Positions 32,625 through 44,808 are shown, counted from the first letter of the stretch. The stretch: DNA of 64,000 nt from Streptomyces sp. NBC_01244 (GCF_035987325.1 NZ_CP108488.1:2170001-2234000); one strand, 5' to 3'. Translations and numbers: made by a program. The notes: a model not told the origin generated them from the letters alone.

Positions 32625-33172
32625 TTCTCCACACTCCGTCGTGCGCCACCGAGCAGCAACTCGATGATCATGTACTGAAAGTCCTTGGCCGCGACCCGGC
32701 CGTCCATGACGGCCCAGGCGCAGGTGCCGATGAGCCCGTAGAGGGCCTCGGTGAGCCAGGCGGGGCTCAGGTCGATCCGGATGTCGCCCTCGTGCTGGCC
32801 GCGCCGGAAGAGGTCGCCGACGCGGGCGTCGAGCCGGGCCCAGCCCTCGTTGACCTGGTCCCCCTCGAAGAGCTGGTTCTCGGTGACGAGGAAGGCCAGC
32901 AGCTCGGCGTTGGGCTCCGCTTCGGCGACGAGCCTGCGGAGCGCGTCGATCGCCGTGCCCTCGCCGAGGCGGGCGTTGTCGAAGGCCACCTCGAACTCCC
33001 GGATCCCGAGCTCTTCGAGCGCCCGTACGAGGGCGTCGCGCCCGGCGAAGTGCCGGTGGAGGGTCGCGCGGCCGATGCCGGCGGCCCTCGCGACCTCGTC
33101 CATCGTCGCGGTCGATTTGCGGGAGAGCAGGGCGGCGGCGGCGCGGAGCACCTGATCACGATCCATGGCCAT
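32621..33172 (-). CDS. TetR-family repressor of the adjacent efflux pump
   Basis: 183 residues from ATG 33172 (ATG 33166 possible); residues upstream in the frame lie inside the operator. The HTH is TMDEVARAAGIGRATLHRHFAGRDAL (about 21-46), and the C-terminal ligand domain has PAWLTEALYGLIGTCAWAVMDGR. The gene has no Shine-Dalgarno sequence, and TATGGT ends 6 bases before ATG, suggesting a leaderless mRNA. A perfect palindrome at 33191-33210 overlaps the presumed promoter, so it is probably autoregulated. It is translationally coupled (ATGA) to the MFS pump. Confidence 0.9.
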   Translation of the reverse strand: MAMDRDQVLRAAAALLSRKSTATMDEVARAAGIGRATLHRHFAGRDALVRALEELGIREFEVAFDNARLGEGTAIDALRRLVAEAEPNAELLAFLVTENQLFEGDQVNEGWARLDARVGDLFRRGQHEGDIRIDLSPAWLTEALYGLIGTCAWAVMDGRVAAKDFQYMIIELLLGGARRSVEK

Positions 33173-33190
33173 GAGACAACCATAACCCGA

Positions 33191-33210
33191 ATGAGACGTT
33201 GACGTCTCAT
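33191..33210. promoter_or_regulatory. Perfect palindromic operator ATGAGACGT-TG-ACGTCTCAT
   Basis: Two 9-bp arms and a 2-bp centre, 19 bp upstream of the TetR start and just upstream of the -10 candidate TATGGT (33179-33184, minus strand). Shape and position suit a TetR dimer operator. It also lies 60 bp before the divergent gene at 33270, which could be under the same control. Confidence 0.78.
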
Positions 33211-33269
33211 TGAGGGCCTCGCTCAATAAATGAGGTGCCCCTTCGGGCGCCGGAAGGAAGCATGCCGAG

Positions 33270-33785
33270 ATGAACCCGAAGCCCCTGCTGCTGATCGACG
33301 TGGACGGCCCGCTGAACCCCTACGCGGCCAAGCCCCAGCGGCGCCCCGAGGGCTACCGCACGCACCGGATGCGCCCGACGGGCTGGACCGGCGCCGAGAG
33401 CGCGAAGCCGCTGCGGGTCTGGCTGAATCCGGACCACGGGGCGGAGCTGCGCGCACTCGCGGAGGCGTACGAGCTCGTCTGGGCGACCACCTGGAAGGGC
33501 GAGGCGAACGAGTGGATATCCCCGCGCCTGGACCTGCCCGAACTCCCCTGGATCGACTGGCCGCAAATGCACGGGCGCGCGCCGCGCGGGACCTTCTGGA
33601 AGACCCAGTACGTCCTGGAGTACGCGGGCGGGCGGCCCTTCGCCTGGATCGACGACGACATCACGGACATGGACCGCGCGTACGTGGAGCAGCGCCACCC
33701 CGCGCACGCCCTGCTGCTGCGGATCGACGAGCGGATCGGGCTGGTCCGGGCCGACTTCGACGCACTGGCGGAGTGGGCGAGATGA
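33270..33785 (+). CDS. HAD-superfamily-like hydrolase protein
   Basis: 171 residues from ATG 33270. It begins with PLLLIDVDGPLNPYA, the HAD motif I (DVDG), then ELVWATTWKGEANEW (motif II-like, Thr), FWKTQYVLEYAGG with a Lys, and FAWIDDDITDMD (motif IV, acidic). This set points to a small HAD phosphatase without a large cap. The substrate is unknown. It diverges from the TetR-MFS operon with the palindrome between. Its stop overlaps by ATGA a 39-codon frame that follows. Confidence 0.82.
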   Translation: MNPKPLLLIDVDGPLNPYAAKPQRRPEGYRTHRMRPTGWTGAESAKPLRVWLNPDHGAELRALAEAYELVWATTWKGEANEWISPRLDLPELPWIDWPQMHGRAPRGTFWKTQYVLEYAGGRPFAWIDDDITDMDRAYVEQRHPAHALLLRIDERIGLVRADFDALAEWAR

Positions 33786-33901
33786 CGACGAAAGGTGATT
33801 CAGTCACTACTACCCGTGTTCGTCGTGACGATGCGGAAACGTCAACGACCTTCGGGGAAGACTCCCCCATCGAACGAATGCGCTCACTCTGCACGGCTTG
33901 A
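33782..33901 (+). CDS. Possible small coupled ORF, 39 residues
   Basis: ATG 33782 overlaps the TGA stop of the HAD-like gene as ATGA. The peptide is Thr/Arg/Asp/Glu-rich with no Pro/Gly-rich shadow composition (start MTTKGDSVTTTRVRRDD; end ERMRSLCTA). No family is recognised. Coupling overlap and composition support translation, but the short length leaves doubt. Confidence 0.4.
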   Translation: MTTKGDSVTTTRVRRDDAETSTTFGEDSPIERMRSLCTA

Positions 33902-34029
33902 TCATTTGGAGTGACCGAGCCCGCGAACCCTTCCCCGAGCGGCCGGGCAGGGAGGAACCTCATCTCTCGTGAGCCCTTACCCGGGGCGGGTTCACCTGCA
34001 TCGATTTCCGTCTTCGCAGGGAGAGAACC

Positions 34030-34443
34030 ATGAACGCGTCCAAGAAGCTGACCCTCGGGGCCGCCGCGCTGGCCCTCACCATCGGCGGCGCCGTCGCGGT
34101 GTCATCGGCGTCCGCCGAGCCGCACCGGGCCGCGGTGACCACCACCGCCTGGGCCAAGGTCGCCGCGAACGGACAGATCCTGGGTGGGCAGGGCATCACC
34201 GGGATCAACAAGTTCGGCATCGGCCGCTACAACATCACCACCAGCTCCGGCCTGAACGGATGCGCCCTCCTGGGCACCATCAACACCAACGGCGGGAACG
34301 ACCCCGGGCCGGGCAACTCGTCCATCCTGGTCGGCCAGGTGAACGGGAACACCCTCTTCATCCGCACCGCGACACCGTCCAGCGGCGGCACCGCCGCCGT
34401 GGACAGTGACCGGCCCTTCTCGGTCAGCGTCGTCTGCGTCTGA
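34030..34443 (+). CDS. Small secreted protein
   Basis: 137 residues from ATG 34030 with GGGAGA 7 bases upstream. A Sec signal peptide (KKLTLGAAALALTIGGAVAVSSASA) with likely cleavage at about residue 29 is followed by about 108 residues rich in Gly/Asn/Thr/Ser, predicted beta structure (INKFGIGRYNITTSS, SILVGQVNGNTLFIRT), and two Cys (in GCALLG and VVCV) that could form a disulfide. Similar small secreted beta proteins are common in Streptomyces; none is known to me with a function. A long hairpin shared with argH follows. Confidence 0.83.
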   Translation: MNASKKLTLGAAALALTIGGAVAVSSASAEPHRAAVTTTAWAKVAANGQILGGQGITGINKFGIGRYNITTSSGLNGCALLGTINTNGGNDPGPGNSSILVGQVNGNTLFIRTATPSSGGTAAVDSDRPFSVSVVCV

Positions 34444-34454
34444 CCCCAGGCGCA

Positions 34455-34500
34455 CCGGAGGGGCGGCCGGGGCCCGAAAGGACTCCGACCGCCCCTCCGG
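34455..34500. terminator. Bidirectional terminator between secreted protein gene and argH
   Basis: 12-bp perfect stem CCGGAGGGGCGG/CCGCCCCTCCGG (34455-34466, 34489-34500), 22-nt loop. Lies between convergent stops. Confidence 0.82.
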
Positions 34501-34508
34501 GCACGACG

Positions 34509-35951
<1,443 letters not shown>

Positions 35952-36034
35952 TCAAGAACGTGCATGGCTTCGGATGTGCAACCGCCTCCCCGCCGCGGAG
36001 GTAACGGGGAGGCGGTCCGTACTGCGGTGTCGAA

Positions 36035-36080
36035 TCAGACGAGTCGACCAGGCGCGTCGATCAGGCGCGTCGATCAGGCG
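36035..36080. repeat. 13-bp tandem repeat after argG, about 3.5 copies
   Basis: Units TCAGACGAGTCGA, CCAGGCGCGTCGA, TCAGGCGCGTCGA and a partial TCAGGCG. The last contains the argG stop (TGA, 36074-36076, minus strand); two of the earlier units also supply TGA, shifted by 13 and 39 bases. Confidence 0.88.
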
Positions 36081-37267
36081 AGGTCGCGACGGGCCGCGAT
36101 CTTCGAGGACAGGCCGAAGATCTCGATGAAGCCCTGGGCCTTCGACTGGTCGAAGGTGTCGCCCGAGTCGTAGGTCGCGAGGTTGAAGTCGTACAGCGAC
36201 TCGTCGGACTTCCGGCCGGTGACGACCGCGCGGCCGCCGTGCAGGGTCATCCGGATGTCGCCGCTGACGTGCTGGTTGGCCTCGTTGACGAAACCGTCCA
36301 GCGCCCGCTTCAGCGGGGAGAACCACAGGCCGTCGTAGACCATCTCGCCCCAGCGCTGCTCGACCTGCCGCTTGTAGCGGGCCAGCTCGCGCTCGACGGT
36401 GACGTTCTCCAGCTCCTGGTGTGCGGTGATCAGCGCGATCGCGCCCGGGGCCTCGTACACCTCGCGGGACTTGATGCCCACGAGCCGGTCCTCGACGATG
36501 TCGATCCGGCCGATGCCCTGGGCCCCGGCGCGCTCGTTGAGCTGCTGGATGGCCTGGAGCACGGTGACGGGCTTTCCGTCGATGGCGACCGGGACGCCTT
36601 CCTTGAAGGAGATGACGACCTCGTCGGCCTCGCGCGGGAGCGCCGGGTCCGCGGTGTACTCGTAGATGTCCTCGATCGGCGCGTTCCAGATGTCCTCCAG
36701 GAAACCCGTCTCGACGGCGCGCCCGAAGACGTTCTGGTCGATGGAGTACGGGGACTTCTTGGTGGTCGCGATCGGCAGGTCCGCCTTCTCGGCGAAGGCG
36801 ATGGCCTTGTCGCGGGTCATCGCGTAGTCGCGGACCGGGGCGATGCACGTGAGGTCGGGGCCGAGGGCGGCGATGCCGGCCTCGAAGCGGACCTGGTCGT
36901 TGCCCTTGCCGGTGCAGCCGTGGGCGACGGTCGTCGCGCCGTGCTTGCGGGCGGCGGCCACGAGGTGCTTGACGATGGCCGGCCGCGAGAGGGCGGAGAC
37001 CAGCGGGTAGCGGTCCATGTAGAGGGCGTTCGCCTTGATCGCCGGGAGGCAGTACTCCTCGGCGAACTCGTCCCTGGCATCGGCGACCTCGGCCTCGACC
37101 GCACCGCAGGCGAGCGCCCGCTTGCGGATGACGTCCAGGTCCTCGCCGCCCTGACCGACGTCCACCGCGACGGCGATGACCTCGGCGCCCGTCTCCTCGG
37201 CGATCCAGCCGATGGCGACGGAGGTGTCCAGACCGCCTGAATAGGCGAGTACGACACGCTCGGCCAC
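36074..37267 (-). CDS. argG: Argininosuccinate synthase
   Basis: 397 residues from GTG 37267, which has AAGGAG 7 bases upstream; the frame extends to 37348 but that part overlaps the promoter. ATP-pyrophosphatase P-loop [14 protein letters not shown] at residues 7-20, then [14 protein letters not shown] and [17 protein letters not shown], as in all ArgG. It condenses citrulline and aspartate. A good promoter overlaps an ARG box upstream (37314-37348), so ArgR repression is likely. In S. coelicolor the only argG I recall is elsewhere on the chromosome, whereas here it adjoins argH. Confidence 0.96.
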   Translation of the reverse strand: MAERVVLAYSGGLDTSVAIGWIAEETGAEVIAVAVDVGQGGEDLDVIRKRALACGAVEAEVADARDEFAEEYCLPAIKANALYMDRYPLVSALSRPAIVKHLVAAARKHGATTVAHGCTGKGNDQVRFEAGIAALGPDLTCIAPVRDYAMTRDKAIAFAEKADLPIATTKKSPYSIDQNVFGRAVETGFLEDIWNAPIEDIYEYTADPALPREADEVVISFKEGVPVAIDGKPVTVLQAIQQLNERAGAQGIGRIDIVEDRLVGIKSREVYEAPGAIALITAHQELENVTVERELARYKRQVEQRWGEMVYDGLWFSPLKRALDGFVNEANQHVSGDIRMTLHGGRAVVTGRKSDESLYDFNLATYDSGDTFDQSKAQGFIEIFGLSSKIAARRDLA

Positions 37268-37311
37268 GGGATTCTCCTTACACGTTGCATCCGCCGTTAC
37301 ATCAGCAGCGG

Positions 37312-37348
37312 TAGGCATAACTATGCACTGCTCTGCATGTTTCGTCAA
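37312..37348 (-). promoter_or_regulatory. argG promoter with overlapping ARG-box-like palindrome
   Basis: On the minus strand TTGACG (37348-37343) and TAGTTA (37323-37318) are 19 bp apart. The -10 lies in the palindrome TGCATAGTTATGCC (37327-37314), of the TGCATA..TATGCA form expected for an ArgR half-site pair; a second TGCAGAGCAGTGCAT overlaps it. Operators placed over the promoter are typical for ArgR. Confidence 0.65.
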
Positions 37349-37400
37349 TCGACGGAATAACAGGAGGTCACCGCGGGTACCAAGTGCCTAATGTGCGCGG

Positions 37401-38369
37401 GTGGAGATGCTGCCGCCCCTGTCCCGGACCATATTCCGCTCACCCGCCGCACGCCTGCTGCACGGCAACAGCCCCGCGCGCGCCCTCGACGGCGGCGGCC
37501 CGCAGGCATGGGCGGAGCTCGACGCGAGCGTCGACCGGTCCACCTTCGAGCGCTCCAAGGGGTGGACCTCCTCCGGCACCGTCCGGGTGGGCCCGCACCG
37601 GTTCGACGCCCGGGAGATCGCCGACTGGAGCACCGCCCCGCACTGGCACGACGGGCACGGGGTGACCTGGGCCGCCACGCCCCCGGCCGCCCCCGAGCTC
37701 GCGCTCTGCCTGTGCCACGCCGACCCCCGGGTGCGCGAGGCCGCCCTCGGGCGCGCGGCCGGCCGGCCCGAGGTCCTTGCGCTGGTGCTGATCCGGTGCG
37801 CCGACACGGAGGAGCCCGTACGGGAGCGGGCGCGGGCGGTGTTGACCGCGGAACTGGACGCGGCCCCGGCCGGCCCCGTGCACGCGCTGACACCCCTCGC
37901 CCTGCTCCTGAGCACGCGCCGGTACGGTGCCCGGGCCTGGGAGCTGTGGCTGGAACGGCTCGGCTCGCCGCCCGCCGCACTGATCGTCGAGCTGACGCGG
38001 GACCCGGACGCGGGGACGCGCTTCGCCGCCGTCCGGGCCGCGCTGGCCCACGGGCTGCTCCCGGCGGACCGCATCGCCGACCGGCTGGCAACGGGCCCGC
38101 TGGTGGCACGCACCGCGCGGAACCACCCCGCGCACCTGCGCAGGGCCGCTCTGCGACTGCCGGCCGCCCAGGGCGACGACGAGGGGCTGCCGGCTCTGAC
38201 CTCCGCACTGGACGACCCCGACCCGGCACTGCGCCGCATCGCGCTGGACCTGCTGCGGGGATGGGACTGGCAGGCGACGGCCCGACGGGAGACGTTCGAA
38301 CCGGCGCAGCTGCGGACCCTGTACAGGCGGCACCGGGCCGAGATGCGAAGGGTCCGTCTCACCTGGTGA
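37401..38369 (+). CDS. HEAT-repeat-like protein
   Basis: 322 residues from GTG 37401. No catalytic motif. From about residue 95 onwards helical pairs recur: CLCHADPRVREAALGRAAGR, CADTEEPVRERARAVLTAEL, LTRDPDAGTRFAAVRAALAHG, ALDDPDPALRRIALDLLRGW, spaced about 40-60 residues, as in HEAT/PBS-lyase-like repeats, which usually mediate binding. The N-terminal part (1-90) has no recognised fold. It is monocistronic with a 44-bp gap to the next gene. Confidence 0.7.
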   Translation: MEMLPPLSRTIFRSPAARLLHGNSPARALDGGGPQAWAELDASVDRSTFERSKGWTSSGTVRVGPHRFDAREIADWSTAPHWHDGHGVTWAATPPAAPELALCLCHADPRVREAALGRAAGRPEVLALVLIRCADTEEPVRERARAVLTAELDAAPAGPVHALTPLALLLSTRRYGARAWELWLERLGSPPAALIVELTRDPDAGTRFAAVRAALAHGLLPADRIADRLATGPLVARTARNHPAHLRRAALRLPAAQGDDEGLPALTSALDDPDPALRRIALDLLRGWDWQATARRETFEPAQLRTLYRRHRAEMRRVRLTW

Positions 38370-38412
38370 AAATGTGGTCCGGCCCCGCCCCCGGCACGCC
38401 GATAATCGGATC

Positions 38413-38994
<582 letters not shown>

Positions 38995-38997
38995 CAT

Positions 38998-39696
38998 GTG
39001 CTGCGTACCGCGTTCCTCGCCGCCTCGCTGATCGTCACCAGCCTGCTGGTCCAAGGCCCCCACGGTGATCCGCCGCTGCCCGCCCTGCTCGCCGACACCG
39101 GCGGCGGCAGCCAGCTGATCACGGCCGTGGCTCCGGCCCCCGGCTCCACGACCGGGCGCCTGACCTGGTGGGACCGGTGGGCGGGGCGCTGGTACGAGGC
39201 GGGCAGCGCGCCGGCCCGCTTCGGTGCGAACGGGCTGACGGAGGGCGGGACCCGGACCCAGGGCACCAACACCACCCCGGCCGGCCTGTACGCACTGCCC
39301 TACGCCTTCGGCATCGCGCACGCCCCGGCCGGTACCGCGTACCGCTACCGGCGGGTGACCCCCGACTCCTGGTGGTGCCAGGACAATGGCTCGGAGAGCT
39401 ACAACCGCTGGGTGGAGCCGCTGCCCGCGGACTGCGCCCCCGGCGAGGCCGAGCACCTGACCACGTACGCGAAGCAGTACGCGCACGCCCTGGTCATCGC
39501 CTTCAACTACGAGCACCCGGTACGGGGCCGGGGCGCGGGCATCTTCCTGCACGTGAACGGCAAGGGCGCGACGGCCGGCTGCGTCTCGGTCCCCGAGGAC
39601 GCGATGCGCGCGGTGCTGCGCTGGGCGAACCCGCGCAGGAGCCCCCACATCGCGATCGGCACGGAGTCGGGCCGGCTCGCCGTCACCCGCTACTAG
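38998..39696 (+). CDS. Secreted L,D-transpeptidase-like (YkuD-fold) protein
   Basis: 232 residues from GTG 38998. A hydrophobic start (LRTAFLAASLIVTSLLVQG) indicates a signal peptide. The catalytic motif is HVNGKGATAGCVSVPEDAM, i.e. the H-x-N-G-...-G-C-V-S-v of L,D-transpeptidase/YafK-type enzymes with Cys near residue 198. GTNTTPAGLYALPYAFG matches the conserved TPxG entry strand. These enzymes cross-link peptidoglycan through 3-3 bonds or act on related peptides. No peptidoglycan-binding domain is attached. Confidence 0.85.
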   Translation: MLRTAFLAASLIVTSLLVQGPHGDPPLPALLADTGGGSQLITAVAPAPGSTTGRLTWWDRWAGRWYEAGSAPARFGANGLTEGGTRTQGTNTTPAGLYALPYAFGIAHAPAGTAYRYRRVTPDSWWCQDNGSESYNRWVEPLPADCAPGEAEHLTTYAKQYAHALVIAFNYEHPVRGRGAGIFLHVNGKGATAGCVSVPEDAMRAVLRWANPRRSPHIAIGTESGRLAVTRY

Positions 39697-39736
39697 GAAG
39701 GGCCCCGGGGCCTGTCCTGTCCCCCTCGGCGGCGGC

Positions 39737-40300
39737 TCAGCTCTCCTTCTGGGCCAGCCTCAGCAGGTGGTCGGCGAGGGCCTGGCCGCCCGCCGGGTCA
39801 CGGCTGATCAGCATCAGGGTGTCGTCGCCCGCGATGGTGCCGAGGATGGCCCGGAGTTCGGCCTGGTCGATCGCGGAGGCGAGGAACTGGGCCGCACCCG
39901 GCGGGGTGCGCAGGACCACGAGGTTCGCGGAGGCCTCCGCCGAGATCAGCAGTTCGCCGGAGAGGCGGCGCATGCGCTCCTCCTTCGCCGATTCGCCGAG
40001 CGGTGCCTGCGGGGTGCGGAAGCCGCCCTCGCTGGGGACCGCGTAGATCAGCTCTCCGCCGGTGTTGCGGATCTTCACGGCGCCGAGCTCGTCGAGGTCG
40101 CGGCTGAGCGTCGCCTGGGTGACGCTCAGCCCGTCGTCGGCGAGCAGCTTGGCCAGCTGGCTCTGTGAGCGGACCGGCTGCCGGTTGAGGATGTCCACGA
40201 TCCGGCGGTGGCGGGCGGTGCGGGTCTGCGGGACGGACTGGCCACCCCCAGACTCCGTCTGGGGGGACCCCCAGGGCTCGTGTTCCTGCGCCTGACTCAT
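39737..40300 (-). CDS. argR: ArgR, arginine repressor
   Basis: 187 residues from ATG 40300. The N-terminal winged helix has [50 protein letters not shown] with the SQ..ATLSRDL recognition segment; the C-terminal oligomerisation/arginine domain has [19 protein letters not shown] with the Asp pair that binds arginine. It represses argCJBD and argG. Residues 9-22 ([14 protein letters not shown]) are encoded by the type 2 palindromic mini-element (40245-40272), apparently an in-frame insertion near the N-terminus, before the DNA-binding domain. It is last in the argCJBDR operon, 22 bp after argD. Confidence 0.95.
   Translation of the reverse strand: MSQAQEHEPWGSPQTESGGGQSVPQTRTARHRRIVDILNRQPVRSQSQLAKLLADDGLSVTQATLSRDLDELGAVKIRNTGGELIYAVPSEGGFRTPQAPLGESAKEERMRRLSGELLISAEASANLVVLRTPPGAAQFLASAIDQAELRAILGTIAGDDTLMLISRDPAGGQALADHLLRLAQKES
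40245..40272 (-). repeat. Palindromic mini-element type 2, copy in argR
   Basis: 28 bp with a C-run/G-run palindrome centred on CAGACTCCGTCTG, one base different from 25164-25191 (inverse orientation). It encodes part of an argR insert in frame. Confidence 0.88.
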
Positions 40301-40322
40301 CGTCGTCCCATTCCCCGATTGA

Positions 40323-41522
40323 TCATCCGTCCACGTCCGCGGCGGACTTCGCCGCGTCCAGCACACCGGGCAGGGCCTGCAGGAACGCGTCCACCTCGGC
40401 CTCGGAGAGCACGTACGGAGGCATGAGCCGTACGACGTCGGGGGCGGGCGCGTTGACCAGGAAGCCGGCGTCCTGAGCCGCGCGCTGCACCTGCGGTGCG
40501 AGCGGCTCGGTCAGCACGATACCCAGCAGAAGGCCTGCGCCGCGGACGTGCGAGACGAGCGGGTGTGCGAATCCTTCGATTCCGGCCCGCAACCGCTCGC
40601 CGCGCTCCTTGACCTGGTCGAGGAGTCCGTCGGCGGCGATGGTGTCGATCACCGCGAGGCCGGCGGCGCACGCGATCGGGTTGCCGCCGAAGGTGGTGCC
40701 GTGCTGGCCGGGCTGGAGCAGGTCGGCCACGGGTCCGAAGGCGGCGACGGCGCCGATCGGCAGACCTCCGCCGAGCCCCTTCGCGAGTGTGACGACATCG
40801 GGCTCCACGCCCTCGTGGGCCTGGTGCTCGAACCACTGGCCGCAGCGCCCGATGCCGGTCTGCACCTCGTCGAGGACGAGCAGGGTGCCGGTGGCCCGGG
40901 TGATCTCGCGGGCGGCCGTCAGGTATCCGGCCGGGGGGACGACCACACCGTTCTCGCCCTGGATCGGCTCGATGATCACGAACGCGGTCTCTTCGGTGAC
41001 GGCTGCCCGCAGGGCCTCCACGTCGCCGTACGGAACGTGCGTGACGTCTCCGGGCAGCGGCAGGAAGGGGCCCTGCTTCTTGGGCTGGCCGGTGAGCGCC
41101 AGGGCGCCCATGGTGCGGCCGTGGAAGCCGCCGTCGGTGGCGACCATGTGGGTCCGCCCGGTCAGCCGACCGATCTTGAAGGCGGCCTCGACGGCCTCGG
41201 CGCCGGAGTTGCAGAAGAAAATCTTGCCGGGGCGGCCGAAGAGCTGGAGCAGCCGCTCGCCGAGCGCGAGGACCGGCTCGGAGGCGTAGAGGTTGGAGAC
41301 GTGCCCCAGGGTGGAGATCTGCTCGGTCACCGCGGTGACGATGGCCGGGTGCGCGTGGCCGAGCGCGTTGACCGCGATGCCGCCGACGAAGTCGGTGTAC
41401 TGCTTGCCGTCCGCGTCCCAGACCTGTGCACCTTCGCCGCGTACGAGCGCCAGCGCGGGGGTGCCGTAATTGTTGGTCAGCGCGCCCTGCCAGCGGGCGG
41501 CGAACTCCTGGTTGCCGGTCAT
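40323..41522 (-). CDS. argD: Acetylornithine aminotransferase
   Basis: 399 residues from ATG 41522. A class III PLP aminotransferase: [35 protein letters not shown], and the PLP lysine in [15 protein letters not shown] preceded by [15 protein letters not shown]. It transfers amino groups between glutamate and N-acetylglutamate semialdehyde, step four of arginine synthesis, and may also serve in lysine synthesis. Its start overlaps the argB stop by ATGA. Confidence 0.95.
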   Translation of the reverse strand: MTGNQEFAARWQGALTNNYGTPALALVRGEGAQVWDADGKQYTDFVGGIAVNALGHAHPAIVTAVTEQISTLGHVSNLYASEPVLALGERLLQLFGRPGKIFFCNSGAEAVEAAFKIGRLTGRTHMVATDGGFHGRTMGALALTGQPKKQGPFLPLPGDVTHVPYGDVEALRAAVTEETAFVIIEPIQGENGVVVPPAGYLTAAREITRATGTLLVLDEVQTGIGRCGQWFEHQAHEGVEPDVVTLAKGLGGGLPIGAVAAFGPVADLLQPGQHGTTFGGNPIACAAGLAVIDTIAADGLLDQVKERGERLRAGIEGFAHPLVSHVRGAGLLLGIVLTEPLAPQVQRAAQDAGFLVNAPAPDVVRLMPPYVLSEAEVDAFLQALPGVLDAAKSAADVDG

Positions 41523-42442
41523 GCGGGGTCCCCTCCCTGTGTGTCGATTGCCTGGGCATCGAGCACGACCATCGTGCCGATGCCCTCGTCCGTGAAGATC
41601 TCCAGCAGGATCGAGTGCTGGACCCGCCCGTCGATCACGCGGGCGGTGGTCACCCCGTTGCGGACGGCGTGCAGGCAGCCCTCCATCTTCGGGACCATGC
41701 CGCTGGACAGCTCGGGCAGCAGCTTCTCCAGCTGGCTGACGGTGAGCCTGCTGATGACCTCGTCGCTGTTGGGCCAGTCCGCGTAGAGCCCCTCCACGTC
41801 GGTCAGGACCATCAGCGTCTCGGCGCCGAGTGCGGCGGCGAGCGCCGCGGCGGCCGTGTCCGCGTTCACGTTGTACACGTGGTGGTCGTCGGCGCTGCGC
41901 GCGATGGAGGAGATGACCGGGATCCTGCCGTCGGCCAGCAGCGCTTCGATCGCGCCGGTGTCGATGGCGGTGATCTCGCCGACCCGCCCGATGTCGACGC
42001 TCTCGCCGTCGATCTCGGGCGTGTGCTTGGTGGCGGTGATCGTGTGGGCGTCCTCGCCGGTCATGCCGACGGCCAGCGGCCCGTGCTGGTTGAGCAGCCC
42101 GACCAGCTCGCGCTGGACCTGCCCGGCCAGGACCATCCGTACGACGTCCATCGCCTCGGGCGTGGTGACGCGCAGGCCCGCCTTGAACTCGCTGACCAGG
42201 CCCTGCTTGTCGAGCTGGGCGTTGATCTGCGGGCCGCCGCCGTGCACGACGACCGGCTTCAGGCCGGCCTGCCGCAGGAAGACGACGTCCTGCGCGAAGG
42301 CGGCCTTCAGATCCTCGTCGATCATGGCGTTGCCGCCGAACTTGATGACGACGATCTTGCCGTTGTGCCGGGTCAGCCAGGGCAGGGCCTCGATGAGGAT
42401 CTCGGCCTTGGGCAGCGCGGTGTGCCTGCGTGCAGTGCTCAT
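41519..42442 (-). CDS. argB: N-acetylglutamate kinase
   Basis: 307 residues from ATG 42442, overlapping the argJ stop by ATGA. Amino acid kinase fold: [32 protein letters not shown], and [33 protein letters not shown]. The N-terminal extension [21 protein letters not shown], ahead of the kinase core, is the helix that links dimers in arginine-inhibited hexameric forms, so feedback inhibition by arginine is expected. It phosphorylates N-acetylglutamate. Confidence 0.95.
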   Translation of the reverse strand: MSTARRHTALPKAEILIEALPWLTRHNGKIVVIKFGGNAMIDEDLKAAFAQDVVFLRQAGLKPVVVHGGGPQINAQLDKQGLVSEFKAGLRVTTPEAMDVVRMVLAGQVQRELVGLLNQHGPLAVGMTGEDAHTITATKHTPEIDGESVDIGRVGEITAIDTGAIEALLADGRIPVISSIARSADDHHVYNVNADTAAAALAAALGAETLMVLTDVEGLYADWPNSDEVISRLTVSQLEKLLPELSSGMVPKMEGCLHAVRNGVTTARVIDGRVQHSILLEIFTDEGIGTMVVLDAQAIDTQGGDPA

Positions 42443-43611
42443 GAGGAGTACGCGCTGTTCTCGTGGACGTACTCGGCGGTCAGGTCGTTGGCCCAGATGA
42501 CCGCCGACTGCGCACCGGTGGACAGGTCCGCGGTGATGCGGACCTCGCGGCCCTTCATGCTCACCAGGTCGCGGTTCTCGCCGACCGAGCCGTTCTTGCA
42601 GACCCAGACGTCGTTGATGGCGACGTTCAGCCGGTCGGGGTCGAAGGCGGCCTTCGTGGTGCCGATCGCGGACAGGACGCGACCCCAGTTCGGGTCCTCG
42701 CCGTGGATGGCGCACTTGAGCAGGTTGTTCCGGGCGATGGACCGGCCGACCTCGACCGCGTCCTCCTCGGTGGCCGCGCCGATGACCTCGATGCGGATGT
42801 CCTTGCTGGCGCCCTCGGCGTCACCGATCAGCTGGCGGGCCAGGTCGTCGCAGACCGTGCGTACGGCCTCCGCGAACGCCTCGTACGCCGGCACCCGGCC
42901 GGACGCGCCCGAGGCGAGCAGCAGCACCGTGTCGTTGGTGGACATGCACCCGTCGGAGTCGACCCGGTCGAAGGTGGTGCGGGTCGCGCCGCGCAGCGCC
43001 TTGTCGAGGGTGGCGCTGTCCACGTCGGCGTCGGTGGTGAGGACGACGAGCATGGTGGCCAGGCCCGGGGCGAGCATGCCCGCGCCCTTGGCCATGCCGC
43101 CGACGGTCCAGCCGTCCTGGGAGACGGTGGCCGTCTTGTGCACGGTGTCGGTGGTCTTGATGGCGATCGCTGCAGCCTCGCCGCCGTCGGCGGAGAGCGC
43201 GGCGGCCGCGGTGTCGATGCCGGGGAGCAGCTTGTCCATGGGGAGCAGGACGCCGATCAGGCCGGTGGACGCGACGGCGACCTCGCCGGCGTTGACCTCG
43301 CCGCCCGCGCCGAGTCCGTTCAGGGCCTCGGCGACCTTCTCGGCGGTGGCGTGGGTGTCCTGGAAGCCCTTGGGGCCGGTGCACGCGTTGGCGCCGCCGG
43401 AGTTGAGGACCACCGCGCTGACGGTGGCGCCGCGCAGCACCTGCTCGGACCAGTGGACGGGCGCGGCCTTGACCCGGTTGGAGGTGAAGACGCCCGCCGC
43501 GGCCAGGCGCGGCCCGTTGTTGACCACGAGGGCCAGGTCGGGATTGCCGTTCGCCTTGATCCCGGCGGCGATGCCCGCCGCCGTGAACCCCTGTGCTGCC
43601 GTGACGCTCAC
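42439..43611 (-). CDS. argJ: Bifunctional ornithine acetyltransferase / N-acetylglutamate synthase
   Basis: 390 residues from GTG 43611. The self-cleavage site is in [22 protein letters not shown], between Ala and the nucleophilic Thr of LATM, which separates alpha and beta chains. VASTGLIG and [18 protein letters not shown] are the other hallmarks. It recycles the acetyl group from acetylornithine to glutamate. The start is 115 bp after argC; that gap carries the type 1 palindromic element. Confidence 0.95.
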   Translation of the reverse strand: MSVTAAQGFTAAGIAAGIKANGNPDLALVVNNGPRLAAAGVFTSNRVKAAPVHWSEQVLRGATVSAVVLNSGGANACTGPKGFQDTHATAEKVAEALNGLGAGGEVNAGEVAVASTGLIGVLLPMDKLLPGIDTAAAALSADGGEAAAIAIKTTDTVHKTATVSQDGWTVGGMAKGAGMLAPGLATMLVVLTTDADVDSATLDKALRGATRTTFDRVDSDGCMSTNDTVLLLASGASGRVPAYEAFAEAVRTVCDDLARQLIGDAEGASKDIRIEVIGAATEEDAVEVGRSIARNNLLKCAIHGEDPNWGRVLSAIGTTKAAFDPDRLNVAINDVWVCKNGSVGENRDLVSMKGREVRITADLSTGAQSAVIWANDLTAEYVHENSAYSS

Positions 43612-43693
43612 TGCATCTCCTCGTTCGCTTCTCCGCCCGAGCAGGGCGCCCCTGCGGCCATCGTCGTCGCCTGCAGCCGGGTGGCTGCCCGCG

Positions 43694-43723
43694 CTCCCCC
43701 AGCTACCGCTGGGAGGTGCCCCC
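43694..43723 (+). repeat. Palindromic mini-element type 1, argC-argJ spacer copy
   Basis: 30 bp, identical in inverse orientation to 24897-24926. It starts 4 bp after the argC stop on the operon strand. Its hairpin (CCCAGC..GCTGGG) could cause partial termination or protect mRNA ends. Confidence 0.88.
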
Positions 43724-43726
43724 TGC

Positions 43727-44808
<1,082 letters not shown>

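Noticed and set aside
34030..34443. Class of antimicrobial or bacteriocin gene
   Set aside because: Only a signal peptide and small beta-rich mature part are visible; there are no immunity, transport or modification genes beside it.
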